The notes: a model not told the origin generated them from the letters alone. DNA of 64,000 nucleotides from Synechococcus sp. MIT S9220 (GCF_014304815.1 NZ_CP047958.1:620001-684000), one strand, 5' to 3'; positions 1 through 8,869 are shown, counted from the stretch's first letter. A program made the numbers and translations.

Positions 1-515
1 GGTCTGTCGTTGAGGTAAGACTCCAGATGTTGACTTGCTTCCGAGTCGCTGCCGAGGGGTGGCAGTCGCTCGCCCATGGCGACTCGAGCTACCAGATTCC
101 ACTCCTGTGGGATGCCGTCGATGTTCACAACAGGTACGGCTTCAAGCTTGCAGGATTCGCTGCTGCGAAAGCTGTGTTCAGTGCCATGGCGTCTTGCACG
201 CAGCCAGAGCTCGCTCTCCTGATTGCGAACTTGCAGGTAACGCAGCTCAGCGGCTCGGAGGCCATAGGTGGCCATCAACTGGAATGCGAAGCCATAGCGG
301 CGACCCATCGTTGATTGCGGCAAGGCAGCAAGCAGCTCCAGGATTTCCGAATCCTGCAAGGCATAGATGCTGCTTTTGGGCTGGCTGTTTTTGGGTTGCT
401 TGCTCAATGCCCCTGTCCTCGTTGCCTGGTGCAAGCTGATGGCGTGGATTGGATCGCTGTTTGGAGCATGTGGCTGAGCCCAGTCATATCTGGATGCAGG
501 GTCGCCGATGTTCAG
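1..515 (-). CDS. tyrosine-recombinase-like protein, 3' part cut by the window edge
   Basis: An open frame runs on the minus strand from just after a TGA (516-518) to base 1 without a stop. It contains residues GRRYGFAFQLMATYGLRAAE, whose GLRAAEL resembles box I of tyrosine recombinases, carrying the first catalytic Arg. A segment ISLHQATRTGALS lies upstream. The later His-x-x-Arg and Tyr boxes would fall outside the window. The start is unclear: TTG at 434 or 407, or ATG at 308; no ATG lies further upstream. The gene could be an intact recombinase with a rare start codon or a remnant that has lost its N-terminus. The family call rests on one box and is tentative. Confidence 0.5.
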   Translation of the reverse strand, partial: MNIGDPASRYDWAQPHAPNSDPIHAISLHQATRTGALSKQPKNSQPKSSIYALQDSEILELLAALPQSTMGRRYGFAFQLMATYGLRAAELRYLQVRNQESELWLRARRHGTEHSFRSSESCKLEAVPVVNIDGIPQEWNLVARVAMGERLPPLGSDSEASQHLESYLNDR

Positions 516-571
516 TCACCTCTTCAGAGGTGGGCCTCAACAGGATGGCTCTGTCCATGCATGAAGTCACC

Positions 572-949
572 ATGAATCAGCCTGTTCCGGTGAGACTCTC
601 GGCGCTGCTGACGCTGGCTGCCCTGTTGCCAATCACGACAACTCCTTTGTTGGCGCATGAGTATCGCGGTGATCACGGTCGCGACTACTACGTCCGTCGT
701 GCTTATGACAATGGTCATCACTACGACAACAGACGTGAGTATCTGTATCGACCGAATGGTGTGGCTCGGCGCGCTGCATGGGAGGAACCCAACGCAGATA
801 CCAACAGTTGCGTTGAGGGCAGCGTGATCGGCGGTCTACTCGGAGCCGGTCTCGGTGCTGCCCTGTCGCGTGGCAATGGGCGTTGGTTCGGTGTGCCGGT
901 TGGGGGTGCCGCTGGTGCTCTGATTGGTTGTCAGGTCGACGGCGGTTGA
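572..949 (+). CDS. small exported glycine-zipper protein
   Basis: The protein has 125 residues. The start chosen is the ATG at 572, which gives a clear signal peptide (MNQPVPVR, then a hydrophobic stretch ending near PLLAHEY). The middle is rich in Tyr, His, Arg and Asp. The C-terminus is a glycine zipper (VIGGLLGAGLGAALSRG, then VGGAAGALIGC), the kind of repeat seen in outer-membrane or periplasmic 2TM glycine-zipper proteins. Its TGA overlaps the ATG of the next gene by one base (TGATG), so translation of the two is probably coupled. Family members are linked to the cell envelope; no specific role can be read here. Confidence 0.7.
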   Translation: MNQPVPVRLSALLTLAALLPITTTPLLAHEYRGDHGRDYYVRRAYDNGHHYDNRREYLYRPNGVARRAAWEEPNADTNSCVEGSVIGGLLGAGLGAALSRGNGRWFGVPVGGAAGALIGCQVDGG

Positions 950-1320
950 TGACGGCTCCACGGCGCAACGCGTTTGATCAGCGGGTGAGAGTTGTGGTTG
1001 CCTTCATTCCTGAGGGGCGCCTGTCCACGTATGGCCAGGTCGCGGACTGGATTGGTGCCTATGGCTGTGCACGCCAGGTGGGTTGGGCCCTGCGCCGTTT
1101 ATGTCTGCCGTCGCGCATTCCCTGGCAGCGTGTGGTCAATGCCCAAGGCCGTATTTCGATGAGCCTGAGTCGCGAGGGATCCGACTGGATGCAGCGGGAG
1201 CTTCTGATCGCTGAGGGGATTCCTGTGGATCAAGAAGGCCGTTTGCCCCTCAAAAGGTTCCTGTGGTCACCTGATGAAGGGCAGCTCGCTGAGATGGGTC
1301 AGTTGCTCAGGGCGCTGTAG
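949..1320 (+). CDS. alkyltransferase-like (ATL) DNA-repair protein
   Basis: This 123-residue protein has the fold signature of the DNA-binding half of O6-alkylguanine-DNA alkyltransferases: PEGRLSTYGQVADW near residues 21-34, VGWALR near 44-49, then IPWQRVVNAQGRIS at 57-70. True alkyltransferases carry PCHR at that place. Here it reads PWQR (58-61), so the alkyl-acceptor Cys is replaced by Trp, the hallmark of ATL proteins. In characterised ATLs such proteins bind O6-alkylguanine and route it to nucleotide excision repair rather than repairing it directly. The ATG overlaps the stop of the upstream gene by one base. Confidence 0.85.
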   Translation: MTAPRRNAFDQRVRVVVAFIPEGRLSTYGQVADWIGAYGCARQVGWALRRLCLPSRIPWQRVVNAQGRISMSLSREGSDWMQRELLIAEGIPVDQEGRLPLKRFLWSPDEGQLAEMGQLLRAL

Positions 1321-2078
1321 GCCACGGTGACCACCAAACGCGTGACTTCGATCACGCCTGCGATCACGAACACCGTTGCAACTCGGGTGGCCCAGCGTGG
1401 TGGCTGATTGCCTCTCCAGCTGTTGGAGATTCGCATCAACTGGAGCTTGGCGGAGGCAGGAAACGCGATTCTGCTGGCGCGCCCAGTCGCCAGTTGATTG
1501 CCAAGCCTGGAGCCTGTTCCGATGGCTTTGTCGCTATAGGCGTAACCCAGAGAGACTGCGGCAGTGCGGTTGAAGGCCGACTGGGCTGATCCAGGTTGGT
1601 TTTGCCAGGAGCGCACGAACGGAACGCCGTGCTCTCCGAAGGCTTGGCTGTATTCCTCTGAATCAATCAGAGAGTCCACAAGCGCATCGTGTCCGGCTGC
1701 TGCCTGAATCTGAATGGATTCGGACACTTCGCTTTGGTCATGAGGCGGCCTGCCCAGCAGATGTTTGAAATCCAGTTCGATGGTTCGCTGGGGAGAGCAG
1801 GAATCGTAAAAGTTTTTGCGATAGAAGTCCGACTTGGCGAGGCCTCGGATGAACTCCTGCACGCTGATCCGTCCATCGCGCAATTCAGCCTCAAGGGAGA
1901 TTGAGCGCTCACAATCCATGACATGTGCATTGCCATAAACATGCTTGTAGGCCTCTTGAATCGCCGTATCGACATCTGCTGCTTCTGCAGAACCTGAAAA
2001 CCCGGACCGCAGTTTTACGGGTTGCTTGGTTGCACGTTCACCGCCGAATTGTGTCGCGACAGAGGTGGACGAAAGCAT
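1299..2078 (-). CDS. phycobilisome rod-linker protein with C-terminal membrane helix
   Basis: From the ATG at 2078 the protein has 259 residues (a TTG at 2108 would add ten). Residues about 41-150 form a phycobilisome linker domain: EAYKHVYGNAHVM, LRDGRISVQEFIRGLAKSDF, ELDFKHLLGRPP and DSLIDSEEYSQAFG. The GNAHVM element is like that of phycoerythrin rod linkers (CpeC/MpeC type). There is no CpcD-type C-terminal domain. Instead, after a basic stretch, the tail has one hydrophobic helix (VATVFVIAGVIEVTRLVVTVAY). Membrane-tailed linkers are known from CpcL/CpcG2, which attach rods directly to thylakoid photosystems; by analogy this protein may anchor rods or assembly intermediates to the membrane. 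It overlaps the end of the ATL gene by 22 bases, convergently. Confidence 0.8.
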   Translation of the reverse strand: MLSSTSVATQFGGERATKQPVKLRSGFSGSAEAADVDTAIQEAYKHVYGNAHVMDCERSISLEAELRDGRISVQEFIRGLAKSDFYRKNFYDSCSPQRTIELDFKHLLGRPPHDQSEVSESIQIQAAAGHDALVDSLIDSEEYSQAFGEHGVPFVRSWQNQPGSAQSAFNRTAAVSLGYAYSDKAIGTGSRLGNQLATGRASRIAFPASAKLQLMRISNSWRGNQPPRWATRVATVFVIAGVIEVTRLVVTVAYSALSN

Positions 2079-2383
2079 GGCAATTTTTGGACGTGACCTT
2101 GGTATCAAAGAGAGTCTTGAGCGGAACTAAGATTGGATTCAGTGATTCTTATGTTTTCGCAAATAAACAAGATCTTTTTTCAAATTGATCGACGTTTTTA
2201 GTGAAATTAGATTTCTTTTTTGAGCGATTTTCAGTATCTCTGCTATTGCGTTGATTTCGTTTGGCGGCTTGTGGGCTTGCCTTTGAAGCCTGTTGTCTCA
2301 GGCTGAGTGCTGCCTTGTTGTTGGCGCATGACCCCAGGCTCTGGAGGTTGCTGGCCGATGATTGAAGCCAGCGAAGCCCATCT

Positions 2384-3727
2384 ATGGCTCAACCTGCTGA
2401 TCCGTCTTCCCGAGATGCTCTGCTCTCTCGTCGTGTTGCCTGGGATGTGCTTGAGGCGGTTGCAGCAGGGGCTTACGCGGACGTCGCTCTGGAGCGGGCT
2501 CTGCGGCGCCGGCCTCTGAATGCTCTCGATCGTGGATTTGTCACGGAGCTGTCCTATGGCGCGATTCGCTGGCGGCAGTGGCTGGATGGCTGGCTGGATC
2601 GCTTGGGCAAGGTGCCTGCCCGCAAGCAGCCACCACGTTTGCGTTGGCTGCTTCACATCGGCCTTTACCAGTTGCTGCGGATGGAGCGCATTCCTGCCTC
2701 GGCTGCCGTGAATACCACCGTGGAACTGGCCAAGCAGGGCAAGTTGGCGCGTTTGGCACCGGTGGTGAATGGACTGTTGCGTTCAGCCTTGCGAGCCCGT
2801 GAGGCTGGCGAAGCGTTGGCTCTGCCTGCGGAGCCGGCGGCTGCTCTGGCCCAGGAGCAGTCGCTGCCGTTGTGGCTCAGCCGTGGACTGTTTCAGTGGT
2901 GTGGCCCAGAACAGGCGGAGCGCGTTGCCAGAGCTTTCAATCAGGTTCCGCCCCTCGATCTGCGCGTGAATCGCCTGCGTTCAACGCCCGATCGTGCCGA
3001 AGCCCTGTTCGCCGAACGCGGCATTGCAACAGCTGCGATCGCCGGTTGCCCGGATGGACTTCAGGTGCTGGAGCCATCCGGTGATCTGCGCCAGTGGCCT
3101 GGTTTCAGCGAAGGCCATTGGTGCGTCCAGGATCGTGCGGCTCAGTGGGTGGTTCCGTTGCTGGATCCATGCCCTGGTCAGCGCGTGCTGGACGCTTGTG
3201 CTGCCCCAGGTGGCAAAGCCACTCATTTGGCCGAGTTGATGGGAGATGAGGGAGAGATCTGGGCTGTGGACCGTTCACCCGGTCGCTTGCAGCGGGTGGC
3301 CGCCAATGCGGCACGGCTGGGCTGCAGCAGTATTCAGGCACTGGCGTCCGATGCGTCGCAGCTCGCCCAGGAGCGACCGGAGTGGAGAGGGCGATTTGAC
3401 CGGATTCTTGTGGATGCACCCTGTTCAGGTCTAGGCACGTTGGCGCGCCATCCCGATGCTCGCTGGAGAGTCACCGAGGAGTCGGTGGCTGACTTGCTGA
3501 AGCTGCAGATCGAGCTCCTGGATGGTCTTCGATCGTTGCTGGCACCGGGTGGACGTCTGGTTTACGCGACCTGCACGATCCACCCCTCAGAAAACACTGA
3601 ACAGATCCACGGCTGGCTGCAGGACCATCCTGATCTCGTGCTCAACTCAGAGCAGCAGCGCTGGCCTGATCCCAGTGGGGGCGATGGCTTTTATGCCGCA
3701 GTGATCACTGCACCGGCAGCGGCATGA
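2384..3727 (+). CDS. rsmB: 16S rRNA (cytosine-967-C5) methyltransferase RsmB
   Basis: The protein has 447 residues, the usual length. An N-terminal NusB-like RNA-binding domain (about 10-140) is followed by a Rossmann methyltransferase. The SAM motif is LDACAAPGGK (269-278). The two cysteines of RNA m5C methylases are in DAPCSGLG (Cys347) and YATCTIHPSE (Cys397, the expected nucleophile). It would methylate C967 of 16S rRNA using S-adenosylmethionine. It stands alone on the plus strand, and its last 23 bases overlap the 3' end of the PBP gene on the other strand. Confidence 0.95.
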   Translation: MAQPADPSSRDALLSRRVAWDVLEAVAAGAYADVALERALRRRPLNALDRGFVTELSYGAIRWRQWLDGWLDRLGKVPARKQPPRLRWLLHIGLYQLLRMERIPASAAVNTTVELAKQGKLARLAPVVNGLLRSALRAREAGEALALPAEPAAALAQEQSLPLWLSRGLFQWCGPEQAERVARAFNQVPPLDLRVNRLRSTPDRAEALFAERGIATAAIAGCPDGLQVLEPSGDLRQWPGFSEGHWCVQDRAAQWVVPLLDPCPGQRVLDACAAPGGKATHLAELMGDEGEIWAVDRSPGRLQRVAANAARLGCSSIQALASDASQLAQERPEWRGRFDRILVDAPCSGLGTLARHPDARWRVTEESVADLLKLQIELLDGLRSLLAPGGRLVYATCTIHPSENTEQIHGWLQDHPDLVLNSEQQRWPDPSGGDGFYAAVITAPAAA

Positions 3728-5714
3728 AGTTTTCATCCACAGGTGGCCCCCCGGGTGGAGCGATGTAGCGCCTAGGGGGTGTGGCTGGCTTGTCGGTTGT
3801 CGGTTCTTCGCCGCTGCTGAACGGCTGGTCCCCATTTTCATCGGTGGCTGTGGCGCCCGTTGTGGTGCGGCTTTGCCTTTGCGGACCTGTGAAGGGGCGG
3901 TTGAGGACTGGTTTAGGAGGGAAATTCTGAACGTTGTAGCTGCCCTTCACTTGGGTCATGAATTGCTTCCAGGCCCAGGCGGCCTCGCCGCTGCTGCTGT
4001 TGGTTTCGGCGTTGTTGTCATAGCCGAACCAGACAGCGGTGGTGAGTTGTGGAATTGAGCCAATGAACCACAGGTCTCGGGCTCCTTCGGAGGTGCCGGT
4101 TTTGCCAGCCACAGGGCGATCATCAAGCCGTGCTGCAGCACCCGTTCCTCCTGTCACCACCCGTTGCAGCATCCAGTTCATGGCATCGGCCACCTCGCTG
4201 TCGAGGGCCCGACGGCCTTTCTCGCCATCGATGCGCCTGCTCCAGAGAACGTTGCCTTCCGGGCCGCGGATTTCTTCGAAGGCCATGGGTTTGACGTACA
4301 CCCCGCGATTGGCCACGGCGGCATAGGCGGTCGTCATCTCGAGCACGGTCTGCTCATAGGCACCGATGGCCATCGGGTAGTACTTGCCAAGAGGGCGCTC
4401 GTTGCCAATGCCCAGCTTGTTGGCGGTGCCGATGATCGCTTCGAAGCCGACTTTGTCCTGAAGCTGCACGGCCACCGTATTGAGCGAATTCTTGAGGGCG
4501 TCAGCCAGTGAGATCTTGCCGAAGTATTTGTTGTTGAAATTCTTGGGGCAGTAGCCCGACCAGCAGCGAGGAGCATCCATAAAGATGTCTTCCGGTTTCA
4601 CTCCCGAACTGAGGGCGGCGGCATAAGGAAACAGCTTGAAGGTGGATCCCGGCGAGCGCAGGCCCTGGGTTGCTCTGTTGAATTGACTGCTGCTGAAGTT
4701 CTTGCCACCCACCATCACTCGCACCAGGCCCGTTCCTGGTTCCATCGACACGATCACCCCTTCGGTGTTGAACGGGGCAAACTTCCTCACCACTTGCTGG
4801 GCTTTCTTCTGCCAGTCGAGATTGAGGCTGGTGCGGATCTTCAGACCTCCAACTTCAATCTGCTCAGGGGTCAGCAGCTGCGGCAATTGCTGAGCCACCC
4901 AGCTGGTGAAGTACGGCGCTGAGCTGTTGAAATATTTGGGAATGGCTGGTTTGAGATCGAGCGGGCTGTTGCGAGCCTGCTCGGCTTCGCTGGCGGTGAT
5001 GAATCCAGCCTGTTGCATCCGATTCAGCACGATGCTGCGTCGCTCCAGGGCCAGGTCAGGGTTCACCAGCGGTGAATACACCGATGGAGCAGGGGGAAGG
5101 CCGGCAATCAGTGCGGCTTCCTGCAGGTTGAGTTGATTCGGTGTCTTGGAGAAATACACCCAAGCGGCATCGGAGAGCCCGTAGGCGCTGGCTCCGAGAT
5201 ACACATAATTCAGGTACTGCTCGAGAATCTGCTCCTTGCTGAGCTGGCGTTCGAGTTTGTAGGCCAGGGCAGCTTCTTTGAGCTTGCGCGTGATCGTGCG
5301 GTCCTGACTGAGGAACACCGTTCGTGCCAGTTGCTGGGTGATCGTGCTGGCGCCTTCTCGCACGGCTCCCTGGCGCACGTTGCGCACCAGAGCCCGGCCG
5401 ATTCCCCAGATATCAACACCGTTGTGCTCGTAGAAGCGTCGATCTTCCGCGGCGATGAACGCCTGCTTCACCAGCAAAGGCATCTCCCCGGGTTTGATTT
5501 TTTCGCGGGTCGCAGGTCCCAGCTTCTGGATCACCGCGCCATCACTGGCCAGCAGGGTGATCGTGCCGGGTCGATTGAAACGGCTGATGCCGCGTGCATC
5601 GGGGAGCGTGGCGTCGAAAGCACTGACAACGGCGGATTGCGCCAGAGCCACACCACTGCCGATCACAAGGGCTGAACCGCCGATCAGAATCCAATGACGA
5701 CGGGTGCGAATCAC
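3705..5714 (-). CDS. class A penicillin-binding protein (1A family)
   Basis: This 669-residue bifunctional peptidoglycan synthase has an N-terminal membrane anchor (WILIGGSALVIGSGVAL). The glycosyltransferase domain (GT51) has its catalytic Glu in AAEDRRFYEHNG (Glu90) and GASTITQQLAR at 121-131. The transpeptidase domain has all three motifs: SPGSTFK (Ser357, Lys360), SLN (410-412) and KTG (538-540). The tail is Pro-rich and probably periplasmic. The start is GTG at 5714; it overlaps the stop of the upstream chlG by four bases (GTGA), so the two are co-transcribed although their functions are unrelated. Confidence 0.95.
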   Translation of the reverse strand: MIRTRRHWILIGGSALVIGSGVALAQSAVVSAFDATLPDARGISRFNRPGTITLLASDGAVIQKLGPATREKIKPGEMPLLVKQAFIAAEDRRFYEHNGVDIWGIGRALVRNVRQGAVREGASTITQQLARTVFLSQDRTITRKLKEAALAYKLERQLSKEQILEQYLNYVYLGASAYGLSDAAWVYFSKTPNQLNLQEAALIAGLPPAPSVYSPLVNPDLALERRSIVLNRMQQAGFITASEAEQARNSPLDLKPAIPKYFNSSAPYFTSWVAQQLPQLLTPEQIEVGGLKIRTSLNLDWQKKAQQVVRKFAPFNTEGVIVSMEPGTGLVRVMVGGKNFSSSQFNRATQGLRSPGSTFKLFPYAAALSSGVKPEDIFMDAPRCWSGYCPKNFNNKYFGKISLADALKNSLNTVAVQLQDKVGFEAIIGTANKLGIGNERPLGKYYPMAIGAYEQTVLEMTTAYAAVANRGVYVKPMAFEEIRGPEGNVLWSRRIDGEKGRRALDSEVADAMNWMLQRVVTGGTGAAARLDDRPVAGKTGTSEGARDLWFIGSIPQLTTAVWFGYDNNAETNSSSGEAAWAWKQFMTQVKGSYNVQNFPPKPVLNRPFTGPQRQSRTTTGATATDENGDQPFSSGEEPTTDKPATPPRRYIAPPGGPPVDENFMPLPVQ

Positions 5715-6664
5715 ATGCCTTGGGTCAGAGGGCTGTGACCAATCGCTAAGGCGGTGACCAGCATTCCCAGCACCAGAAAGGGTTGCGCGCTCGCCTGATA
5801 TTTCACGTCATAGGCCACGGGATCGCGCAGCAGCCAGATGTCCTGAAAGGTGATCTGGGGCACGATCAGCAGAACAAGAAGAACAGCAGCAAAATGCTGC
5901 CCGATCGCGATCAGCACCGCAACCATCAGCAGCTGAAACAGATCAATCATCCCAGCGCTGATCCAGCTTGCGGGGCCAATTCCGAATGCAACCGGAAGTG
6001 ACTGAAGCCCGAGGGCACGATCACCTTCCACACTTTTGAAGTCGTTCACCACGGCGATCCCCAACCCTGCAAGGCTGTAGGCCAGGGTGAGCAGAGCGGT
6101 CGCCCAAGTGAGTTGACCGAAGAGTGCCTGGCCTGCCCACCAGGGAAGCGCGATGTAACTGGCGCCCAGGGCGTAGTTACCAAGCCAGCCGTTTTGTTTG
6201 AGCTTGAGGGGAGGAGCGGAATAGATGTAGCTGACGAAAGACCCGCCGATAGCCAGCAGAAAGAGCACAGGGGTGGTGTGCTGGGCCCATTGGTCAAGAC
6301 CCCAGGCCACAGCTAGTCCGCTCAGCAGCAACACCCAGATCTGCAGCCTGACCTGTCCCAGTGAGATCGCGCCGGATGGGATCGGCCGGTAGGGCTCATT
6401 GATCGCGTCGATGTCGCGGTCGTAGTAGTCGTTGATGGTTTGGGTGTAACCCGCCAGTAGGGGGCCACTCATCAGCATGCAGGCGATGGCGGCGAGCACG
6501 TGATCAAGACGCCATTCGTAGTTCCCACTTGCCGCAGCGCCGCAGACAACGCCCCAAATCAAGGGGATCCAGGTGACCGGCTTCATCAGCTGCAGACGCA
6601 GCTTCCAAATGTTGGTGGTGCCACTGGCACCCTTCATGCCGAGCAGCTGTCGGGCGTCACTCAC
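5711..6664 (-). CDS. chlG: chlorophyll a synthase ChlG
   Basis: A 317-residue polytopic UbiA-family prenyltransferase. It esterifies chlorophyllide a with phytyl or geranylgeranyl diphosphate in the thylakoid membrane, the last step of chlorophyll a synthesis. The diagnostic Asp-rich motif is NDYYDRDIDAINEPYRPIPS (about 87-106), followed by about eight hydrophobic helices. The start is GTG at 6664. The gene sits 11 bases downstream of petP and overlaps the PBP gene by four bases, forming a petP-chlG-pbp run on the minus strand. Confidence 0.95.
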   Translation of the reverse strand: MSDARQLLGMKGASGTTNIWKLRLQLMKPVTWIPLIWGVVCGAAASGNYEWRLDHVLAAIACMLMSGPLLAGYTQTINDYYDRDIDAINEPYRPIPSGAISLGQVRLQIWVLLLSGLAVAWGLDQWAQHTTPVLFLLAIGGSFVSYIYSAPPLKLKQNGWLGNYALGASYIALPWWAGQALFGQLTWATALLTLAYSLAGLGIAVVNDFKSVEGDRALGLQSLPVAFGIGPASWISAGMIDLFQLLMVAVLIAIGQHFAAVLLVLLIVPQITFQDIWLLRDPVAYDVKYQASAQPFLVLGMLVTALAIGHSPLTQGM

Positions 6665-6675
6665 GGAATCAGGCC

Positions 6676-6948
6676 TCAGGCAGCGACGATCTCGTCTTCA
6701 AAGAACCAGGAGCTGGATCCATCGCTCAGCTCGACGACCACTCCAATGCCTTTGCCATCGACCGTACGGAATTCAGTAACGGTGCCGAAGGCATCACTTT
6801 TCAGGAGGTCAACCATGCCCTGGGGAATGCGATCACGAACCCGGGTGACGCGAACTTTGCTCCCAACCTCAATGGACTCGAGTTTCGGTGTTGGAAGAGG
6901 TTCTGAGCCGGTTAATCGTTTGATCAGATTGAGAACATTTCCCAGCAT
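6676..6948 (-). CDS. petP: PetP-like cytochrome b6f subunit (DUF2862)
   Basis: The protein has 90 residues from the ATG at 6948 (a TTG at 6957 would add three). The core reads VGSKVRVTRVRDRIPQGMVD, then GTVTEF, GIGVVVELSDG and WFFEDEIV, the pattern of the small SH3-like DUF2862 family. In cyanobacteria this family includes PetP, a peripheral cytosolic subunit of the cytochrome b6f complex that affects electron flow. An N-terminal extension of about 25 residues precedes the core. Placement just upstream of chlG fits a photosynthetic role. Confidence 0.8.
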   Translation of the reverse strand: MLGNVLNLIKRLTGSEPLPTPKLESIEVGSKVRVTRVRDRIPQGMVDLLKSDAFGTVTEFRTVDGKGIGVVVELSDGSSSWFFEDEIVAA

Positions 6949-7001
6949 GACCTGCAAGGCTTGGAAAGACGTTGCACCTTAACAGCCGTGTATCGAATGC
7001 C

Positions 7002-7781
7002 ATGGTCGCCCTGCGCTTGATTCCCTGTCTTGATGTCGCCAAGGGGCGCGTGGTGAAGGGGGTGAATTTCGTCGGACTTCGCGATGCGGGAGATCCTGTC
7101 GAGCTGGCCTGCCGTTACAGCCAGGCCGGTGCTGACGAACTGGTGTTTCTGGATATCGCGGCCAGTCATGAGGGCCGAGCCACCCTGGTGGAGATGGTCC
7201 GCAGAACATCGGAGCAGGTCACCATTCCCTTCACCGTTGGCGGTGGCATTGCTTCGGTAGAGGGCATTACCGAGCTCCTGCGGGCTGGAGCTGACAAGGT
7301 CAGCCTCAATTCCTCAGCAGTGCGAAGGCCGGAGCTGGTGAAGGAAGGAGCGGACCTCTTCGGTTGTCAATGCATCGTGGTGGCGATTGATGCTCGCCGC
7401 AGGGAGGCAGGCGGCTGGGATGTGTATGTGAAGGGTGGCCGTGAGAACACTGGCCTGGATGTGATCGCCTGGGCACGCCGAGTGGCTGAACTCGGAGCCG
7501 GTGAAATCCTGCTCACCTCCATGGATGGTGATGGCACCCAGGCGGGATATGACCTCGAGCTCACGCGGGCGGTTGCACAAGCCGTACCTGTGCCTGTGAT
7601 TGCTTCCGGCGGCGCTGGTTGCCTTGATCACATCGCTGCGGCACTCGATGAAGGCCCGGATGGCGGACAGGCATCTGCTGCACTATTGGCATCCCTGCTT
7701 CATGACGGAATCCTCACCGTTGAGTCGATCAAGGCCGATTTGCTCAGCCGAGGCCTGATGATCCGGCCCCTTGAGGCTTGA
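7002..7781 (+). CDS. hisF: imidazole glycerol phosphate synthase, cyclase subunit HisF
   Basis: A 259-residue TIM barrel starting at the ATG at 7002 ([16 protein letters not shown]). The first catalytic Asp is in IPCLDV (Asp11) and the second in [11 protein letters not shown]. The phosphate-binding glycines are in GGGIAS and in IASGGAG. With HisH it uses ammonia and PRFAR to make imidazole glycerol phosphate and AICAR in histidine synthesis. It is divergent from petP with about 50 bases between them. Confidence 0.97.
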   Translation: MVALRLIPCLDVAKGRVVKGVNFVGLRDAGDPVELACRYSQAGADELVFLDIAASHEGRATLVEMVRRTSEQVTIPFTVGGGIASVEGITELLRAGADKVSLNSSAVRRPELVKEGADLFGCQCIVVAIDARRREAGGWDVYVKGGRENTGLDVIAWARRVAELGAGEILLTSMDGDGTQAGYDLELTRAVAQAVPVPVIASGGAGCLDHIAAALDEGPDGGQASAALLASLLHDGILTVESIKADLLSRGLMIRPLEA

Positions 7782-7828
7782 CTTCTCTTAATGTGTAAAG
7801 AAGTGTTCTGCGCGGTTGGATTCCCTTA

Positions 7829-8086
7829 GTGCATCTCCTGCTTTCCACGATTGAGGCACTGACGGTTTCTTCAGTTCACCCACTGATCCCAACGAGCTGG
7901 GTGCTGCCTCTTGGCATTCTTTTGGTGTTCGTGGTGGTCGCCCTTGTGGGCTGGGCACTTCAGTTGATGCAAGCCGCCATGGATCAGGGCGAGTTTTCGC
8001 TCATGTTGGCTGGCTGCATGGTGTGCTCAGCCGCCGTCGGACTCGCCACTGTGATGGTGATGACTCTGAGCGACCTGCCGCTTTGA
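7829..8086 (+). CDS. small hypothetical membrane protein
   Basis: Eighty-five residues from a GTG start at 7829. Two strong hydrophobic helices are visible: LPLGILLVFVVVALVGWAL and LMLAGCMVCSAAVGLATVMVM, separated by a short polar loop (QAAMDQGEFS). No known domain is recognised. It lies 47 bases after hisF, and its stop overlaps the TTG start of the methyltransferase gene by four bases (TTGA), so it is probably translated together with that gene. Function unknown. Confidence 0.65.
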   Translation: MHLLLSTIEALTVSSVHPLIPTSWVLPLGILLVFVVVALVGWALQLMQAAMDQGEFSLMLAGCMVCSAAVGLATVMVMTLSDLPL

Positions 8087-8784
8087 AGCCCGGCGATGCT
8101 GAAGCCGTTGAACAGTTGTTCAACGATGCTGCGCCCAGTTACGACAAGCTCAACGATTGGCTCAGTCTTGGGCTGCATCGCCAATGGAAGCGAGAGATGG
8201 TGCTGCAGCTCTCACCAAAGCCGGGAGAGCAATGGTTGGATCTTTGTTGCGGAACGGGTGATTTAGCCCTCTCTTTGGCACGCCGTTTGCGACCTGGAGG
8301 GAGTGTGGTTGGTGTGGACGCGGCCGCTGCACCTCTGGCGATTGCGGCCCAACGATCAGCGTGCGAACCCTGGCTGCCGGTGCAATGGCAACAGGGTGAT
8401 GCTCTGAACCTGGAGATGCCTGATGCCTGTGCCGATGGGGTGTTGATGGCTTATGGATTACGAAATCTTGCTGACCCAGCGGCAGGTCTCAGGGAGCTTC
8501 GGCGCGTGCTGCGTGAAGGAGGCCGGGCCGGTCTGCTGGATTTCAACCGACTGCCCTCTGGCACTGCTGCGGCACTGTTCCAACGCACTTACCTGCGCAG
8601 AGTGGTGGTTCCCATTGCATCTCGGGCCGGTCTTGCTGAGCACTACGCCTATTTAGAGGAGAGCCTCAAGCGTTTTCCTGATGGAGCCGCTCAGCAGCAG
8701 CTGGCTCTCGATGCCGGTTTCCGCGAAGCGTGCCATCGCCCAGTGGCAGCAGGCCTGATGGGCCTTCTCACAGTTTGGGCCTGA
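8083..8784 (+). CDS. menG: demethylmenaquinone/phylloquinone C-methyltransferase (UbiE/MenG)
   Basis: The protein has 233 residues when started at the TTG at 8083, which begins the family-typical KPGDAEAVEQLFNDAAPSYD. The class I methyltransferase motif is DLCCGTGDLALSLA, with GVDAA as motif II and GLRNLADPAAGLRELRRVL further on. In cyanobacteria this family methylates the demethyl precursor of phylloquinone, the photosystem I quinone. An upstream ATG at 8023 in the same frame lies inside the previous gene and is unlikely. Confidence 0.9.
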   Translation: MKPGDAEAVEQLFNDAAPSYDKLNDWLSLGLHRQWKREMVLQLSPKPGEQWLDLCCGTGDLALSLARRLRPGGSVVGVDAAAAPLAIAAQRSACEPWLPVQWQQGDALNLEMPDACADGVLMAYGLRNLADPAAGLRELRRVLREGGRAGLLDFNRLPSGTAAALFQRTYLRRVVVPIASRAGLAEHYAYLEESLKRFPDGAAQQQLALDAGFREACHRPVAAGLMGLLTVWA

Positions 8785-8869
8785 GCCATTCATCTTTCGA
8801 AGTGCCTCGCTTGCGACAGGTGAGACCGATGAACTATGAAGGAATGATTAAGAAGCGGGGGAGAAACGC

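Noticed and set aside
2077-2131. 17-codon plus-strand frame starting at the mirror of the linker ATG
   Set aside because: Too short, with its start only a product of the palindromic CATG.
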